Source: Bacillota bacterium (GTDB taxonomy: Bacteria > Bacillota > Clostridia > Clostridiales > Clostridiaceae). From it: a DNA stretch of 37,867 nt. The notes under the pieces are model-generated. The model saw only the letters and a list, made by a program, of their open reading frames with translations, was not told where the DNA came from and made no database searches. Below, one piece after another: positions 8,257-17,499 of the stretch (positions are counted from its first letter, which is position 1; each line of letters opens with the position of its first letter). The position numbers and the translations under genes are program-made. The DNA is taken from the NCBI GenBank assembly GCA_023451395.1, contig JAEXZL010000060.1, positions 1 to 37,867 on the forward strand, read 5' to 3'.

Positions 8257-10614
8257 TTATTTTAACGTTACTACCGTAACACCGGTTCCTCCCTCGCCAT
8301 ATTCACCTAATCGGAAGTCTTCTACATGAGGATGTCTTCTAAGCATATCATTTATAGTCTTTCTTAAAATTCCTGTTCCCTTACCATGGATAACAGTGAC
8401 TTCACTCAGACCTCCTAAATATGCCTCATCAAGATATTTATCTGTATTATATAAGGCTTCCTCAGAATCCATACCTCTTAGGTCTATAGATGTATTAACA
8501 CTCTTAAGATTTAAATTAACCTCTCTTCTTTTATTAGCTTTTTGCTCTTCCTTCTGTTTACTTTCAGTGAGCTCTGACAGCTTTACATTTATCTTCATTA
8601 TTCCAGCCTGTACCTGTACTTCTCCTTTACTATCAGGCTTTGTAAGGATTATTACCTGTTGGTCAAGCTTTGCTAAGTATGCACTGTCTCCTGGCGTGGC
8701 ATTTTTTAATGCCTTTCCTTGGCTTTTACCCTGTAAAGATTTCGCAGTATCAAGCTTATCCAAATTATCCTTTAATCTTTTTCTCTCCTCTTCCAACTTT
8801 CTCCTTGCATCAGAGGAATAACCAAGCTTTTCTAGATCCCTGAGATTCTTGAGAATTTCATCTGCTTCGTCCTTAGCTTCATTTATTATTTTTCTAGCTT
8901 CTTTTTTAGCCTCTGACTGAGCATTTATTCTAATTCTGTCGATACCCTGAAGCTTGCTTTTAAGCTTCTCTCTTATTTCCTCATTTTCTCTTTTCAATCC
9001 CTCAGCAATTCGCGCATCTCTCTCTGCTTTGATGCTCTTTTCCTGCAGCTTTTGAATCAAATCTTCAAACTTTAATGTTTCATCAGATATTAATTCCTTA
9101 GAAGAGACGATAATATGGTTAGGTAAGCCAAGCCTTCTGGAAATCTCAAATGCATTAGATTTACCGGGTATTCCAATTAAAAGCCTATAAGTAGGTCTTA
9201 GGGTCTCCACATCGAACTCTACAGAAGCATTTTCCACCCCTTGAGTTCTTAAAGCATAACCTTTAAGCTCACTATAATGTGTAGTAGATAGAAGCCTAGC
9301 CCCTTTTCCTCTTAAATATTCTAATATTGCCACAGCTAGTGCAGCACCTTCTGTTGGGTCTGTACCCGCGCCTAATTCATCTAACAGTACAAGAGAGGTC
9401 TCCCTTGCTTCCTCTATTATCTTCACAATGTTTGTCATATGGGAGGAGAAAGTAGACAAGCTTTGTTCTATACTTTGTTCATCTCCTATATCTGCAAATA
9501 TTTCTTTAAAAAATCCAATAGTTGAATTTTTTCTTACAGGTACAAGCATTCCGCTTAAAGCCATAAGATGTATAAGTCCTACGGTTTTTAATGTAACTGT
9601 CTTTCCGCCAGTGTTTGGGCCAGTTATGATTAAAGAGTTAAAGTCCTTCCCCAAATATAAATCACATGGTACAACCTTACTCTGATCAATTAGAGGATGT
9701 CTTGCCTCCATTATATCAATAAATCCATCCTTGCTAATTGATGGAAGCTCGCAGTTTAATTCATTGGCATATTTAGCCTTAGCAAAGATAAAATCCAACT
9801 CATAAATAATGCTTTCATTGTTTTTTATTACTTCAATATTAGAATAAACCTCCTGTGAAAGCTCCTCTAATATTCTTTCTATTTCTGCTTTTTCTTTTAA
9901 AGAAAGCTCTTTTATTTCGTTATTGAGCTCCACAAGACTCATTGGCTCTATAAATAAAGTTGCACCTGAAGAGCTTTGATCGTGCACAAGCCCCGGTACT
10001 GAAGATCTATATTCTGCTCTTACAGGAAGTACATATCTGTCTCCTCTCATGGTATAAAGATTATCCTGGAGATATTTAGAGCTGCTTCTCATAAGCTGCC
10101 CTATCCTATCCCTTATAGAGGAATTTTTATCCTTAAGGCTTCTTCTTATGTTGTATAGGGTTGTGGAAGCATGATCAGATATTTCCTCTTCACTTATTAT
10201 TGCTTTAAAAATCTTATCTTCAAAGCTTCTTAAAGGTATTAGAAGACTAGCTATCTCCTCTAAGGTATAAAAAGGACTTTCATTTTCCTTTCTGCTCATA
10301 TAGCTCTGCAGACCTCTTGCACATCGCATAACCTGTGCTATTTTTAATAGCTGTCCTGGATTTAACACCCCTCCCTTTTCAGCTCTTTTAACTGCTTCTC
10401 CAATATCATAAAGGCCTTCAAAGGGTGGGCTTCCCTTTTTAAATAATAGGTTAAGTGCTTCATAGGTTTCCTGAAGCTTTTCCTTTATATCATCTATCTC
10501 TTGAAAGGGCTCTAAATCATATATAAGTCTTTTAGCTGATGCTGTTATGGCATAAGAAGTTACTTTTTCTTTAACTTTATTAAATTCTAAAACCTTTATT
10601 GCCTTTCCATTCAA
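8257..10614 (-). CDS. mutS2: Endonuclease/ribosome-rescue ATPase MutS2
   Basis: A 785-residue MutS2. It lacks the MutS mismatch-recognition domain and has the MutS core and ATPase with Walker A GPNTGGKT (332-339), the DELGAGTDPTEGAALA segment (Walker B and signature region), a long coiled coil (about 515-640) and a C-terminal Smr domain (about 705-785) with IDLRG and HGKGTG (His743 onwards). Family members suppress recombination, and the Bacillus protein has been linked to splitting collided ribosomes. Start: TTG at 10612-10614, six bases after AGGTGA; no closer ATG exists in frame. It follows the U32 gene by 15 bases and ends the pheST-zapA side of the cluster, with a terminator at 8131-8172. 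Confidence 0.96.
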   Translation of the reverse strand: MNGKAIKVLEFNKVKEKVTSYAITASAKRLIYDLEPFQEIDDIKEKLQETYEALNLLFKKGSPPFEGLYDIGEAVKRAEKGGVLNPGQLLKIAQVMRCARGLQSYMSRKENESPFYTLEEIASLLIPLRSFEDKIFKAIISEEEISDHASTTLYNIRRSLKDKNSSIRDRIGQLMRSSSKYLQDNLYTMRGDRYVLPVRAEYRSSVPGLVHDQSSSGATLFIEPMSLVELNNEIKELSLKEKAEIERILEELSQEVYSNIEVIKNNESIIYELDFIFAKAKYANELNCELPSISKDGFIDIMEARHPLIDQSKVVPCDLYLGKDFNSLIITGPNTGGKTVTLKTVGLIHLMALSGMLVPVRKNSTIGFFKEIFADIGDEQSIEQSLSTFSSHMTNIVKIIEEARETSLVLLDELGAGTDPTEGAALAVAILEYLRGKGARLLSTTHYSELKGYALRTQGVENASVEFDVETLRPTYRLLIGIPGKSNAFEISRRLGLPNHIIVSSKELISDETLKFEDLIQKLQEKSIKAERDARIAEGLKRENEEIREKLKSKLQGIDRIRINAQSEAKKEARKIINEAKDEADEILKNLRDLEKLGYSSDARRKLEEERKRLKDNLDKLDTAKSLQGKSQGKALKNATPGDSAYLAKLDQQVIILTKPDSKGEVQVQAGIMKINVKLSELTESKQKEEQKANKRREVNLNLKSVNTSIDLRGMDSEEALYNTDKYLDEAYLGGLSEVTVIHGKGTGILRKTINDMLRRHPHVEDFRLGEYGEGGTGVTVVTLK

Positions 10615-10629
10615 TACATTTCACCTCTC

Positions 10630-12981
10630 TTACTCTACCCCTCTTTTATAATGTCCTCGGGTACAATTCTTTTCATTAATACTTCTCTGCTCCCTTAAAG
10701 ACTTTAAGACCTCTAAAGCTTCTTCATAGCTTTCATCAGTAAAATCTATTCGGAAAGAGTTTATTCCAATATCCATTAATTCTTTTTCCTTATCCATGAT
10801 ATTCAGTGGAAGTGAATTTAACAGAGAACATCTGCAAAACCTATCAGTAATTACAGGAAATTCTATATTCATTCTATCTTTAAGAACAAAGCTTCCTTTT
10901 TCACATTCTAAGGAGCAATTCTCTTTGCTGTTCTTATGTCCTATTATACTTCCTATAGGGCAATATTCCATAATCATCATCTCTGTTTTACCATAGCTTA
11001 TAACCTGTAATGGCAACAAGCTCTTTGATGCAATGTCTGCAATTTCCTTTTTATTAAGCTCCAGGCTTAAGGTTACACCTTTTAAATCCTCTTCATAGAA
11101 ATCAGTACTCAAGGAATTAAAAATATTTAGCTTATAGTCTCCTATAATATCAGTTTTTCCCTTAAAGTATTCTATAATTCCTTGATTAGAGGTTACTATA
11201 CCCTTAATTTTGGAAAGATTCCTCTCTATTATCATAGAAACCCTTGGAAACTCTTTTTTTATTATATTAGGAGCTTTAAGATAAACCTCCTTACCCTCTA
11301 AGCTTTCTAAATCAGCTTCATTGATAGAATCCTTTCGGGAAAATAAATTTACAATGCAGCTTTCATAGTCCTCTGATAGGAAGGCCTTAAGCTGATCCTT
11401 AGTATTAATTGATATCAGATACTTAGGTAGTGGATCATACTTTACCCTTTTCTCTCTTTGATAATTTAATTCATTAAAGCTTCGTCTGTGTCCTTCTATA
11501 ATAGTCTTTTCTATTATATCAAAAAGCTCTCTTCTAAGTTTATTTATTGACGCAATAGGCATAAATCCCTCATCATAGTGAAGCTCGTGTATTTCTTTTA
11601 TATTAAAAGGTGTATCGCCTATTTTATATAAACATTCTAAAAGCCTCTCTCTGCTAATAGGTCTATTTATTGCCTCTTGTACTTTATCTCCTTGAACCTT
11701 ATAGAATCTTCCTTTATATGTTCCAGTAAGAGTAAAGGGTTCATCTTTCTTAAAGCTATACTCTAAAGATAAGGCTTCAGGGGATTTAATGCTTTCACTT
11801 TTATAAGGTGAATATTTTTTTGTAAGACTTTCACTAGATGTTTTGTAAAGCTTATCTCCTATTTTATATTCTACAGGATATAATCTCACCCTATCACCCT
11901 TAATAGCCTTTTCAACAGTTTCGCCTTTCTTAGCTATTTTAGATAAAGTAAAGCCTCCTGAACCATTGCTTATACCATCCTTAATCTCTATATCTGTACT
12001 AAGGCTAATGTGCATATCTTTACCTACAGTCCCTATCAACACTCCAGTGTTTTTGGGGTTATTAATAGCCATTAGTTCAATTCCAGGATTACCATAAAAA
12101 TAGGCTTTATTAAAGCCTTCTCGGTTAAATAGCTGTAGTAGCTCTTCATAAGACTCCTTACTATTTATCTTACCTTCTTTATTTCCTTCAATTATTTCTA
12201 AGGCCTCTCTATAGTTTTTTACTACACCAGCAACATATTCTGGTCTTTTCATCCTGCCTTCTATTTTCAAAGAAGCTGTTCCAGTCTCAATTACCTCTTT
12301 AATAAAATCAATAGTGCATAGATCCTTAGGACTTAGGAGAAAGCCCTCTCTAGTATCATTACTATCCTTATTTATTAAAGTGTAAGGCATCCTACAAGCC
12401 TGGGCACATCTTCCCCTATTTCCGCTTCTTCCGCCAATCATGCTGCTCATAAGGCATTGCCCCGAATAAGAAACACATAGTGCTCCATGAACAAAAATCT
12501 CTGTTTCAATCTTAAGCTCTGTGGATATATATCTAATTTCTTCTAAAGATAATTCTCTAGATAATACAATCCTTTTAAAGCCTTTATTAGCTAAGTATTT
12601 TGCACCTTCTCCATTATGGGCTGTCATTTGAGTAGAAGCATGGAGCTCAAAATCAGGAAAAGCTTTTTTAATATACATAGCTATCCCTGTGTCCTGTACG
12701 ATTAATGCATCGACACCAATGGAGTAAAGATCCTTAATATAAGCTTTTGCTTCCTTTAGCTCTCTTTCTTTAATTAGAGTGTTAATAGTTACATAAACCT
12801 TAGCATCCCTAATATGAGCATAATCTATTGCTTTCTTCATATTTTCAATATCAAAATTTCCTGCAAAGGCTCTGGCAGAAAATTTATCTCCACCAATATA
12901 AACAGCATCTGCACCTGCATTAATAGCTGAGATAAATGCCTCCATATTTCCTGCTGGTGCCAACAATTCAACCTTTTTCAT
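10630..12981 (-). CDS. U32 family peptidase-like protein (RlhA/YdcP-like with DUF3656)
   Basis: A 783-residue U32 protein. The N-terminal part (1-about 290) carries the family signature EIFVHGALCVSYSGQC (161-176, with Cys169 and Cys176) and a further cysteine cluster (CAQAC). The middle and C-terminal parts match the DUF3656 arrangement of long clostridial members. Named collagenase-like proteases, characterised U32 members instead modify RNA: E. coli RlhA hydroxylates a 23S rRNA cytidine and TrhP/TrhO act on tRNA. An RNA-hydroxylation role is therefore the better inference. Start: the reading frame opens at a TTG at 13002, but AGGAGA (12991-12996) sits inside that extension and nine bases before the ATG at 12981, so I use the ATG (MKKVELLAPAG). 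It is 66 bases upstream in space from the zapA terminator and 15 bases from mutS2. Confidence 0.88.
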   Translation of the reverse strand: MKKVELLAPAGNMEAFISAINAGADAVYIGGDKFSARAFAGNFDIENMKKAIDYAHIRDAKVYVTINTLIKERELKEAKAYIKDLYSIGVDALIVQDTGIAMYIKKAFPDFELHASTQMTAHNGEGAKYLANKGFKRIVLSRELSLEEIRYISTELKIETEIFVHGALCVSYSGQCLMSSMIGGRSGNRGRCAQACRMPYTLINKDSNDTREGFLLSPKDLCTIDFIKEVIETGTASLKIEGRMKRPEYVAGVVKNYREALEIIEGNKEGKINSKESYEELLQLFNREGFNKAYFYGNPGIELMAINNPKNTGVLIGTVGKDMHISLSTDIEIKDGISNGSGGFTLSKIAKKGETVEKAIKGDRVRLYPVEYKIGDKLYKTSSESLTKKYSPYKSESIKSPEALSLEYSFKKDEPFTLTGTYKGRFYKVQGDKVQEAINRPISRERLLECLYKIGDTPFNIKEIHELHYDEGFMPIASINKLRRELFDIIEKTIIEGHRRSFNELNYQREKRVKYDPLPKYLISINTKDQLKAFLSEDYESCIVNLFSRKDSINEADLESLEGKEVYLKAPNIIKKEFPRVSMIIERNLSKIKGIVTSNQGIIEYFKGKTDIIGDYKLNIFNSLSTDFYEEDLKGVTLSLELNKKEIADIASKSLLPLQVISYGKTEMMIMEYCPIGSIIGHKNSKENCSLECEKGSFVLKDRMNIEFPVITDRFCRCSLLNSLPLNIMDKEKELMDIGINSFRIDFTDESYEEALEVLKSLREQRSINEKNCTRGHYKRGVE

Positions 12982-13042
12982 ATATTCATCTCTCCTGTTC
13001 AAAGACTATTATATACAACTTATAGCCTTTTTCACAAGAAAA

Positions 13043-13073
13043 TTAAAAAATAAGAGCCCTAAGGCTCTTATTT
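13043..13073 (-). terminator. Intrinsic terminator at the end of zapA
   Basis: An 11-bp stem (AAATAAGAGCC at 13048-13058, GGCTCTTATTT at 13063-13073) with a four-base loop and a T-run on the minus strand. The zapA stop codon (13068-13070) lies inside the stem. Some read-through to the U32-mutS2 pair is possible, since I see no obvious promoter before those genes. Confidence 0.85.
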
Positions 13074-13664
13074 ATCATAATTTATTAATGCATTTTTACT
13101 TTTTCTTTCCTTTGCCAGAAGAACCTGGCTTTCAATGAGCTTGCTCTGTAAATCCATAAGCTTATACTTAGAGGACTGAAGGTTAAATTTAATCTCTTTA
13201 TTTTGCTCCTTAAGAGAATTATTTTCCTTTACATACTTGCTTACCGTATCCTTAAGTATATCCAGTTCCTCCTTTAAGGAAGCTATCTCAGTATCCTTTT
13301 CTTGGAGCTCCTTTTCAGCATCTAAGGAGTTTGTTCTGCTCTGAAGCTCATCATTATAGCTCTCTAATCTTTGAATTTGCCTTTTAAAGTCCTCAATCTG
13401 ACTAAGATATTCCTGCTCCTTAACCTTAGTTTCCTTAAGACTTTCTTCAGTATCTCCCAGCTTAGCAATAGCTTTAAATAATTCATCTGTCACATTAACA
13501 GCAGATAAAACCGCAGCAGAGGAGGTGCTAAGCTTTTTATTGTTTTCTAGTATTCCTTTAATATTTCTATCGGCATAAAGAGCTACCTTGTGAAGATACT
13601 CTTCGCTTTCCTCACCCTTTAAGTTATATTCATGTCCATTTATTTTAACAGTAATAATATTCAT
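13068..13664 (-). CDS. zapA: ZapA-like cell division protein with long coiled-coil tail
   Basis: A 198-residue protein whose first 90 or so residues fit ZapA, an FtsZ-ring bundling factor: VKINGHEYNLKGEESEEYLHKVALYADRNI, then an alanine- and valine-rich helix. The remaining 110 residues are a charged heptad-like coiled coil (about 70-185) ending in LAKERKSKNALINYDK. Typical ZapA is 85-110 residues, so the tail roughly doubles the length; long versions occur in clostridia at this pheT-adjacent site. SD AGAGGGTG precedes the ATG. It has its own promoter (13696-13728) and terminator. A cytosolic, septum-associated role is inferred from the N-terminal domain. Confidence 0.82.
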   Translation of the reverse strand: MNIITVKINGHEYNLKGEESEEYLHKVALYADRNIKGILENNKKLSTSSAAVLSAVNVTDELFKAIAKLGDTEESLKETKVKEQEYLSQIEDFKRQIQRLESYNDELQSRTNSLDAEKELQEKDTEIASLKEELDILKDTVSKYVKENNSLKEQNKEIKFNLQSSKYKLMDLQSKLIESQVLLAKERKSKNALINYDK

Positions 13665-13695
13665 AATAGCACCCTCTTACTTTCTAGATGTATTA

Positions 13696-13728
13696 ATTAT
13701 ATTCTACCATAAATATTCAGTTAATCAA
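13696..13728 (-). promoter_or_regulatory. Promoter of zapA (two overlapping solutions)
   Basis: On the minus strand either TTGATT (13723-13728) with a 16-base spacer and TAGAAT (13701-13706), or TTAACT (13719-13724) with 17 bases and TATAAT (13696-13701). Both lie in the 71-base gap between pheT and zapA. Confidence 0.55.
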
Positions 13729-13735
13729 ACAAGCT

Positions 13736-16117
13736 TTATCTTAGTTGAGCGCCTAATTTATACTCTAAAGACCTAAGAATCTTATCATGAACCTTATTTA
13801 TATCCTTATCCTCCAATGTTCTGTTTTCTGCTCTATAAACTAAGGAATAAGCCACACTCTTTTTACCTTCAGGGATTTGCGTACCCTTATATACGTCAAA
13901 GAGTTTAATAGATTCTAGGAGATTTCCACCCTGACCCTTAATTGTTTCTTCAATATCCTGTACCAGAATATCTTCGTCTATAATTAGAGCTAGATCTCTA
14001 GTTACTGCAGGATATTTAGGCAGTGGTGAGTATTTCTTTGTAAGATCACAAACCTTATATAGTTCATCTAGATTAAGCTCTGCTACATAACAAGGAAGAT
14101 CAATACCATAATTATCTGCTACATCTGGATGAATTTCTCCTAAAATTCCTAGGTGTATCTTACCGGAATATATATCAGCAGTCTTACCAGGATGGAAGGA
14201 TGGATTTTCCTCTTGTCTCTTAAAGGAATATTTTTTAATCCCTAAAGCTTCTATAAGATTTTCGCAGTATCCTTTAAGGTCATAGTAATCTGAACCACCA
14301 TAGATTCCAATGCTTAGAATGTTCTTTTCTAAAGGAAGCTCCTCTTCATTAGAACCCTTGATGTAAATCTTAGCCATCTCAAAGAGTCTTGCCTCTTCAA
14401 TGCTTCTAGCATAATTTCGAGCAAGAGCTTCCATCATAGAAGGAATTGTACTTGTTCTCATAAAGCTTAGATCTTCCCCTAAAGGATTCTTTATCCTAAT
14501 CATATCTCTAAGTGGGCTATCTTTTTCTACCATTATTTTATCTAAGGATTTTGCACTTACAAAAGAATAGGATATAGATTGACATAGTCCAGCTGAAATC
14601 ATAGTTTCAATAACAATGTCATCAGTCTTTGCTTTAAGACTCTTAGGCTCTTTTGAAGTTACACTTTTACTTATGGTTACTGGTATATTATCATAGCCAT
14701 AAATTCTTGCAATTTCTTCTGCAATATCCTCTTTAATACTAATGTCTATTCTAAAGCTCGGAACAGTTATAATTAAATTATTTCCATCTATCTCTGTAGC
14801 AAGCTCTAGTCTATTAAGGTACTCAGCCATATCTTCCTTACTTATTTCTGTTCCTAAGAATTTGTTTACCCATTCATAGGAAACCTCTAATTTCTTCTCT
14901 TTACAAGGCTCAGGATAAACATCTATAGTGCCTTTTACTATATCTCCGGCATTTAGCTCTTCTACAAGACTACAAGCTCTATCAATAGCATATTGTGCTA
15001 GGTTAGGATCTATGTCCTTTTCAAATCTTGATGAAGCTTCAGTTCTTAAGCCAAGCTTTTTAGCATTTATCCTAATATTTGTACCATCAAAGTTTGCACT
15101 TTCAAAAATCACCTCAGTGGTATCATCCTTTATTTCCGAGTCCATTCCACCCATAATTCCAGCAAGTCCTATGGTAATTTCACCATTTTTAATGCATAAA
15201 ACCTCATTATCTAGCTTTCTTTCTATCTCATCTAGAGTAGTAAAGCTTTCTCCATTAAGAGCTGTATCTACAACTATTTTTCCAGAATCAATTTGTCTTT
15301 TATCAAAGGCATGCATCGGTTGACCAAGCTCTAACATTACAAAATTAGTTATATCTACGATATTATTTATAGGTCTAACTCCTGCTGCTAGAAGCCTTTC
15401 CTGTATCCATGATGGTGAAGGCTCTATTCTTACGTTTTTAACTCCTCTAGCTATATATCTTCTACATTTTTTTCCATCTCTAATCTCTACTTGAAGATAG
15501 TCATTGATATTCTCTTCTGCAGAAGGCTCATAGGAGGTTTTAGGTTTTGTATAAGGTATTCCTAAAGTAGCAGAGGCTTCTCTTGCTATTCCCAAAACAC
15601 TTAAGCAATCTGGTCTGTTTGAAGTAATTTCAAAATCTATAACCTCATTGTTTAATCCAAGGATTCCTTTAATATCTCTACCTAAAGGAGTGTTCTCAGG
15701 TAATATCATAAGTCCATGAACTGGCTCTTCAGTTGGAATACCTAGCTCCTCCTCAGAACACATCATACCGTTAGATACAACTCCTCTAAGCTTACCCTTT
15801 TTAATCTTAAGACCATTAGGAAGGCTAGCACCATGAAGAGCCACTGGTACCACATCCCCAACCTTCATATTATTTGCTCCAGTTACAATTTGAACCCTTT
15901 CCTCAGCGTTTACATTAAGCTGGCATACCACTAGCTTATCTGCATCCTTATGAGGTTCAATACTTTCAATTAGTCCTGTTACTACCCCGGTTATATCATC
16001 TCCTTGAGATATTATTTCCTCAACCTTAGAACCGGAAAGGGTTAATTTATCCCCTAGCTCCTGGGGAGTTATCTCAATATTTATATAATCTTTAAGCCAT
16101 TTATATGGAACCTTCAT
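13736..16117 (-). CDS. pheT: Phenylalanyl-tRNA synthetase, beta subunit
   Basis: A 793-residue beta chain of the (alpha-beta)2 phenylalanyl-tRNA synthetase. Domains in order: a B1 core starting MKVPYKWLKDYI; an EMAP-II-like tRNA-binding domain (about 40-150, with VQIVTGANN and GLKIKKGKLRGV); the B3/B4 editing region (about 200-380, with GQPMHAFD and GIMGG); B5 (about 405-475); a catalytic-like domain; and the C-terminal anticodon-binding FDX-ACB (about 700-793, starting near YPAVTRDLALI). Length is normal (about 790-805). The start follows AGGAGGT, and the pheS stop TAG overlaps that site 12 bases upstream, so the two subunits are made from one message under T-box control. Confidence 0.97.
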   Translation of the reverse strand: MKVPYKWLKDYINIEITPQELGDKLTLSGSKVEEIISQGDDITGVVTGLIESIEPHKDADKLVVCQLNVNAEERVQIVTGANNMKVGDVVPVALHGASLPNGLKIKKGKLRGVVSNGMMCSEEELGIPTEEPVHGLMILPENTPLGRDIKGILGLNNEVIDFEITSNRPDCLSVLGIAREASATLGIPYTKPKTSYEPSAEENINDYLQVEIRDGKKCRRYIARGVKNVRIEPSPSWIQERLLAAGVRPINNIVDITNFVMLELGQPMHAFDKRQIDSGKIVVDTALNGESFTTLDEIERKLDNEVLCIKNGEITIGLAGIMGGMDSEIKDDTTEVIFESANFDGTNIRINAKKLGLRTEASSRFEKDIDPNLAQYAIDRACSLVEELNAGDIVKGTIDVYPEPCKEKKLEVSYEWVNKFLGTEISKEDMAEYLNRLELATEIDGNNLIITVPSFRIDISIKEDIAEEIARIYGYDNIPVTISKSVTSKEPKSLKAKTDDIVIETMISAGLCQSISYSFVSAKSLDKIMVEKDSPLRDMIRIKNPLGEDLSFMRTSTIPSMMEALARNYARSIEEARLFEMAKIYIKGSNEEELPLEKNILSIGIYGGSDYYDLKGYCENLIEALGIKKYSFKRQEENPSFHPGKTADIYSGKIHLGILGEIHPDVADNYGIDLPCYVAELNLDELYKVCDLTKKYSPLPKYPAVTRDLALIIDEDILVQDIEETIKGQGGNLLESIKLFDVYKGTQIPEGKKSVAYSLVYRAENRTLEDKDINKVHDKILRSLEYKLGAQLR

Positions 16118-16129
16118 TATAACAACCTC

Positions 16130-17149
16130 CTAGAATTGATTGAGAAATCTCATGTCGCTTTCATAAAGTAATCTAATATCATCAATGCCATACTTAAGCA
16201 TAACCATTCTATCTATACCAAAGCCAAAGGCAAATCCGCTGTAAACCTCCGGATCAATACCGCAGTTTCTTAAAACCTGCGGATGTACCATACCACAGCC
16301 TAAAAGTTCTATCCATCCACTTCCTTTACAAACTCTGCAGCCTTCGCCCTGACAAACAAAGCAGGTTGCATCCATTTCAGCTGATGGCTCTGTAAAGGGG
16401 AAATGGTGAGGTCTAAACTTTGTTTTTACCTTATCACCAAACATTTTTTTAGCGAAGAGCTCCAAGGTTCCCTTTAAATCTGCTAAAGTTATATTCTTAT
16501 CAATAACTAAGCCTTCCATTTGATAGAATATTGGTGAATGTGTAGCATCTACAGCATCTGATCTAAACACCTTACCTGGAGATATCATTTTTATTGGTGG
16601 CTTTTGCTTCTCCATAACTCTAATTTGCACTGGTGAGGTCTGGGTTCTTAAAACTATATTATCGTTAATATAAAAGGTATCCTGTTCACTTCTTGCAGGA
16701 TGATTTTTAGGAATATTTAAGGCTTCAAAATTATAATAATCAAGCTCGATTTCTGGCCCATCTTCCACAGAAAATCCCATGGATATAAATATATCCTTTA
16801 TTCCCTCTAAAGTTAAATCTAAAGGATGTCTCTTTCCAATAACCTTCTTTCTTCCAGGCATAGAAATATCTATAATTTCATTTTTTAGCTTTTCAGCCTT
16901 TTTAATTTCCTTTATTTCCCTGGAAATATTTTCTATTTCCTTTTCTACTTTTTCTCTTATATCATTAACAAGCTTACCGATTATCGGTCTCTCTTCCTGA
17001 GAAAGGCTTCCCATACCCCTTAAGATTGATGTAAGCTCTCCCTTTTTTCCTAAATATTTCACTCTAACTGCTTCTAGCTGAGGAATATCCTTTATTTCCT
17101 TTAGCTCTTGCAATGCTCTTTCACTGATTTCTACCAGCTTTTCTTTCAT
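16130..17149 (-). CDS. pheS: Phenylalanyl-tRNA synthetase, alpha subunit
   Basis: A 339-residue catalytic chain that activates phenylalanine and charges tRNA-Phe. An N-terminal coiled coil (about 1-85) is followed by the class II core: GKRHPLDLTLEGI, motif 2 region FRPHHFPFTEPSAE and motif 3 GFGIDRMVMLKYGI. A CxxCxxxxCxxC cysteine knuckle (CFVCQGEGCRVC) typical of Gram-positive PheS follows motif 2. The frame is open to a codon at 17191, but AAGGGAG eight bases before the ATG at 17149 and the family N-terminus (MKEKLVEI) decide for 17149; the longer version would run into the leader. The cognate tRNA-Phe gene is in this window (23963-24038). Confidence 0.97.
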   Translation of the reverse strand: MKEKLVEISERALQELKEIKDIPQLEAVRVKYLGKKGELTSILRGMGSLSQEERPIIGKLVNDIREKVEKEIENISREIKEIKKAEKLKNEIIDISMPGRKKVIGKRHPLDLTLEGIKDIFISMGFSVEDGPEIELDYYNFEALNIPKNHPARSEQDTFYINDNIVLRTQTSPVQIRVMEKQKPPIKMISPGKVFRSDAVDATHSPIFYQMEGLVIDKNITLADLKGTLELFAKKMFGDKVKTKFRPHHFPFTEPSAEMDATCFVCQGEGCRVCKGSGWIELLGCGMVHPQVLRNCGIDPEVYSGFAFGFGIDRMVMLKYGIDDIRLLYESDMRFLNQF

Positions 17150-17216
17150 TCTAATTGCTCCCTTCAATAGTATTCTCAAAATACTGTTCATATTTCTTTA
17201 GATAAAATCCAAGAAA

Positions 17217-17443
17217 ATAAAAAAACCGCCCCAAAAAGGGACGGATATATCCGCGGTACCACCCTAGTTAGCATCACTGCTCACTCGAAATACATAACGG
17301 TTATCCGCCGAAGGCTACTAAAATTCACCAACGGAACTCCTGAGCGAACTTCAATATAAATCCCTTAAGAGGACTCTCAGTCTATGATCCTCTTCCCTGT
17401 TTAAGTTCCCTTATATTTACTCTCTCATTCAAAGTTTTTATTT
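17217..17443 (-). promoter_or_regulatory. T-box leader of pheST
   Basis: A tRNA-sensing transcription-attenuation leader. On the minus strand it contains an AGTAA motif near the 5' base of stem I, an apical stem I loop, the candidate specifier codon TTC (17348-17346) followed by G, the highly conserved T-box motif AGGGTGGTACCGCG (17265-17252), and the terminator stem CCGTCCC/GGGGCGG with a T-run. Uncharged tRNA-Phe (anticodon GAA) should pair with UUC and the T-box bulge to allow read-through into pheS. Confidence 0.95.
17219..17244 (-). terminator. Conditional terminator of the pheST T-box
   Basis: CCGTCCC, a five-T loop and GGGGCGG followed by seven T on the minus strand. Its 5' flank competes with the antiterminator that contains the T-box motif. 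Confidence 0.9.
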
Positions 17444-17463
17444 TAATATTACATTTTAATAAT

Positions 17464-17492
17464 ATGATATAACGGATTCTTAATAAAATCAA
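17464..17492 (-). promoter_or_regulatory. Candidate promoter of pheST
   Basis: TTGATT (17487-17492), 17-base spacer, TATCAT (17464-17469) on the minus strand. It places transcription start about 15-20 bases before the T-box stem I and just past the trmH stop codon. Confidence 0.55.
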
Positions 17493-17499
17493 GCTTCTG

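Noticed and set aside
14928..15323. 131-codon plus-strand frame within pheT
   Set aside because: Mirror frame of the pheT coding sequence with no initiation signals.
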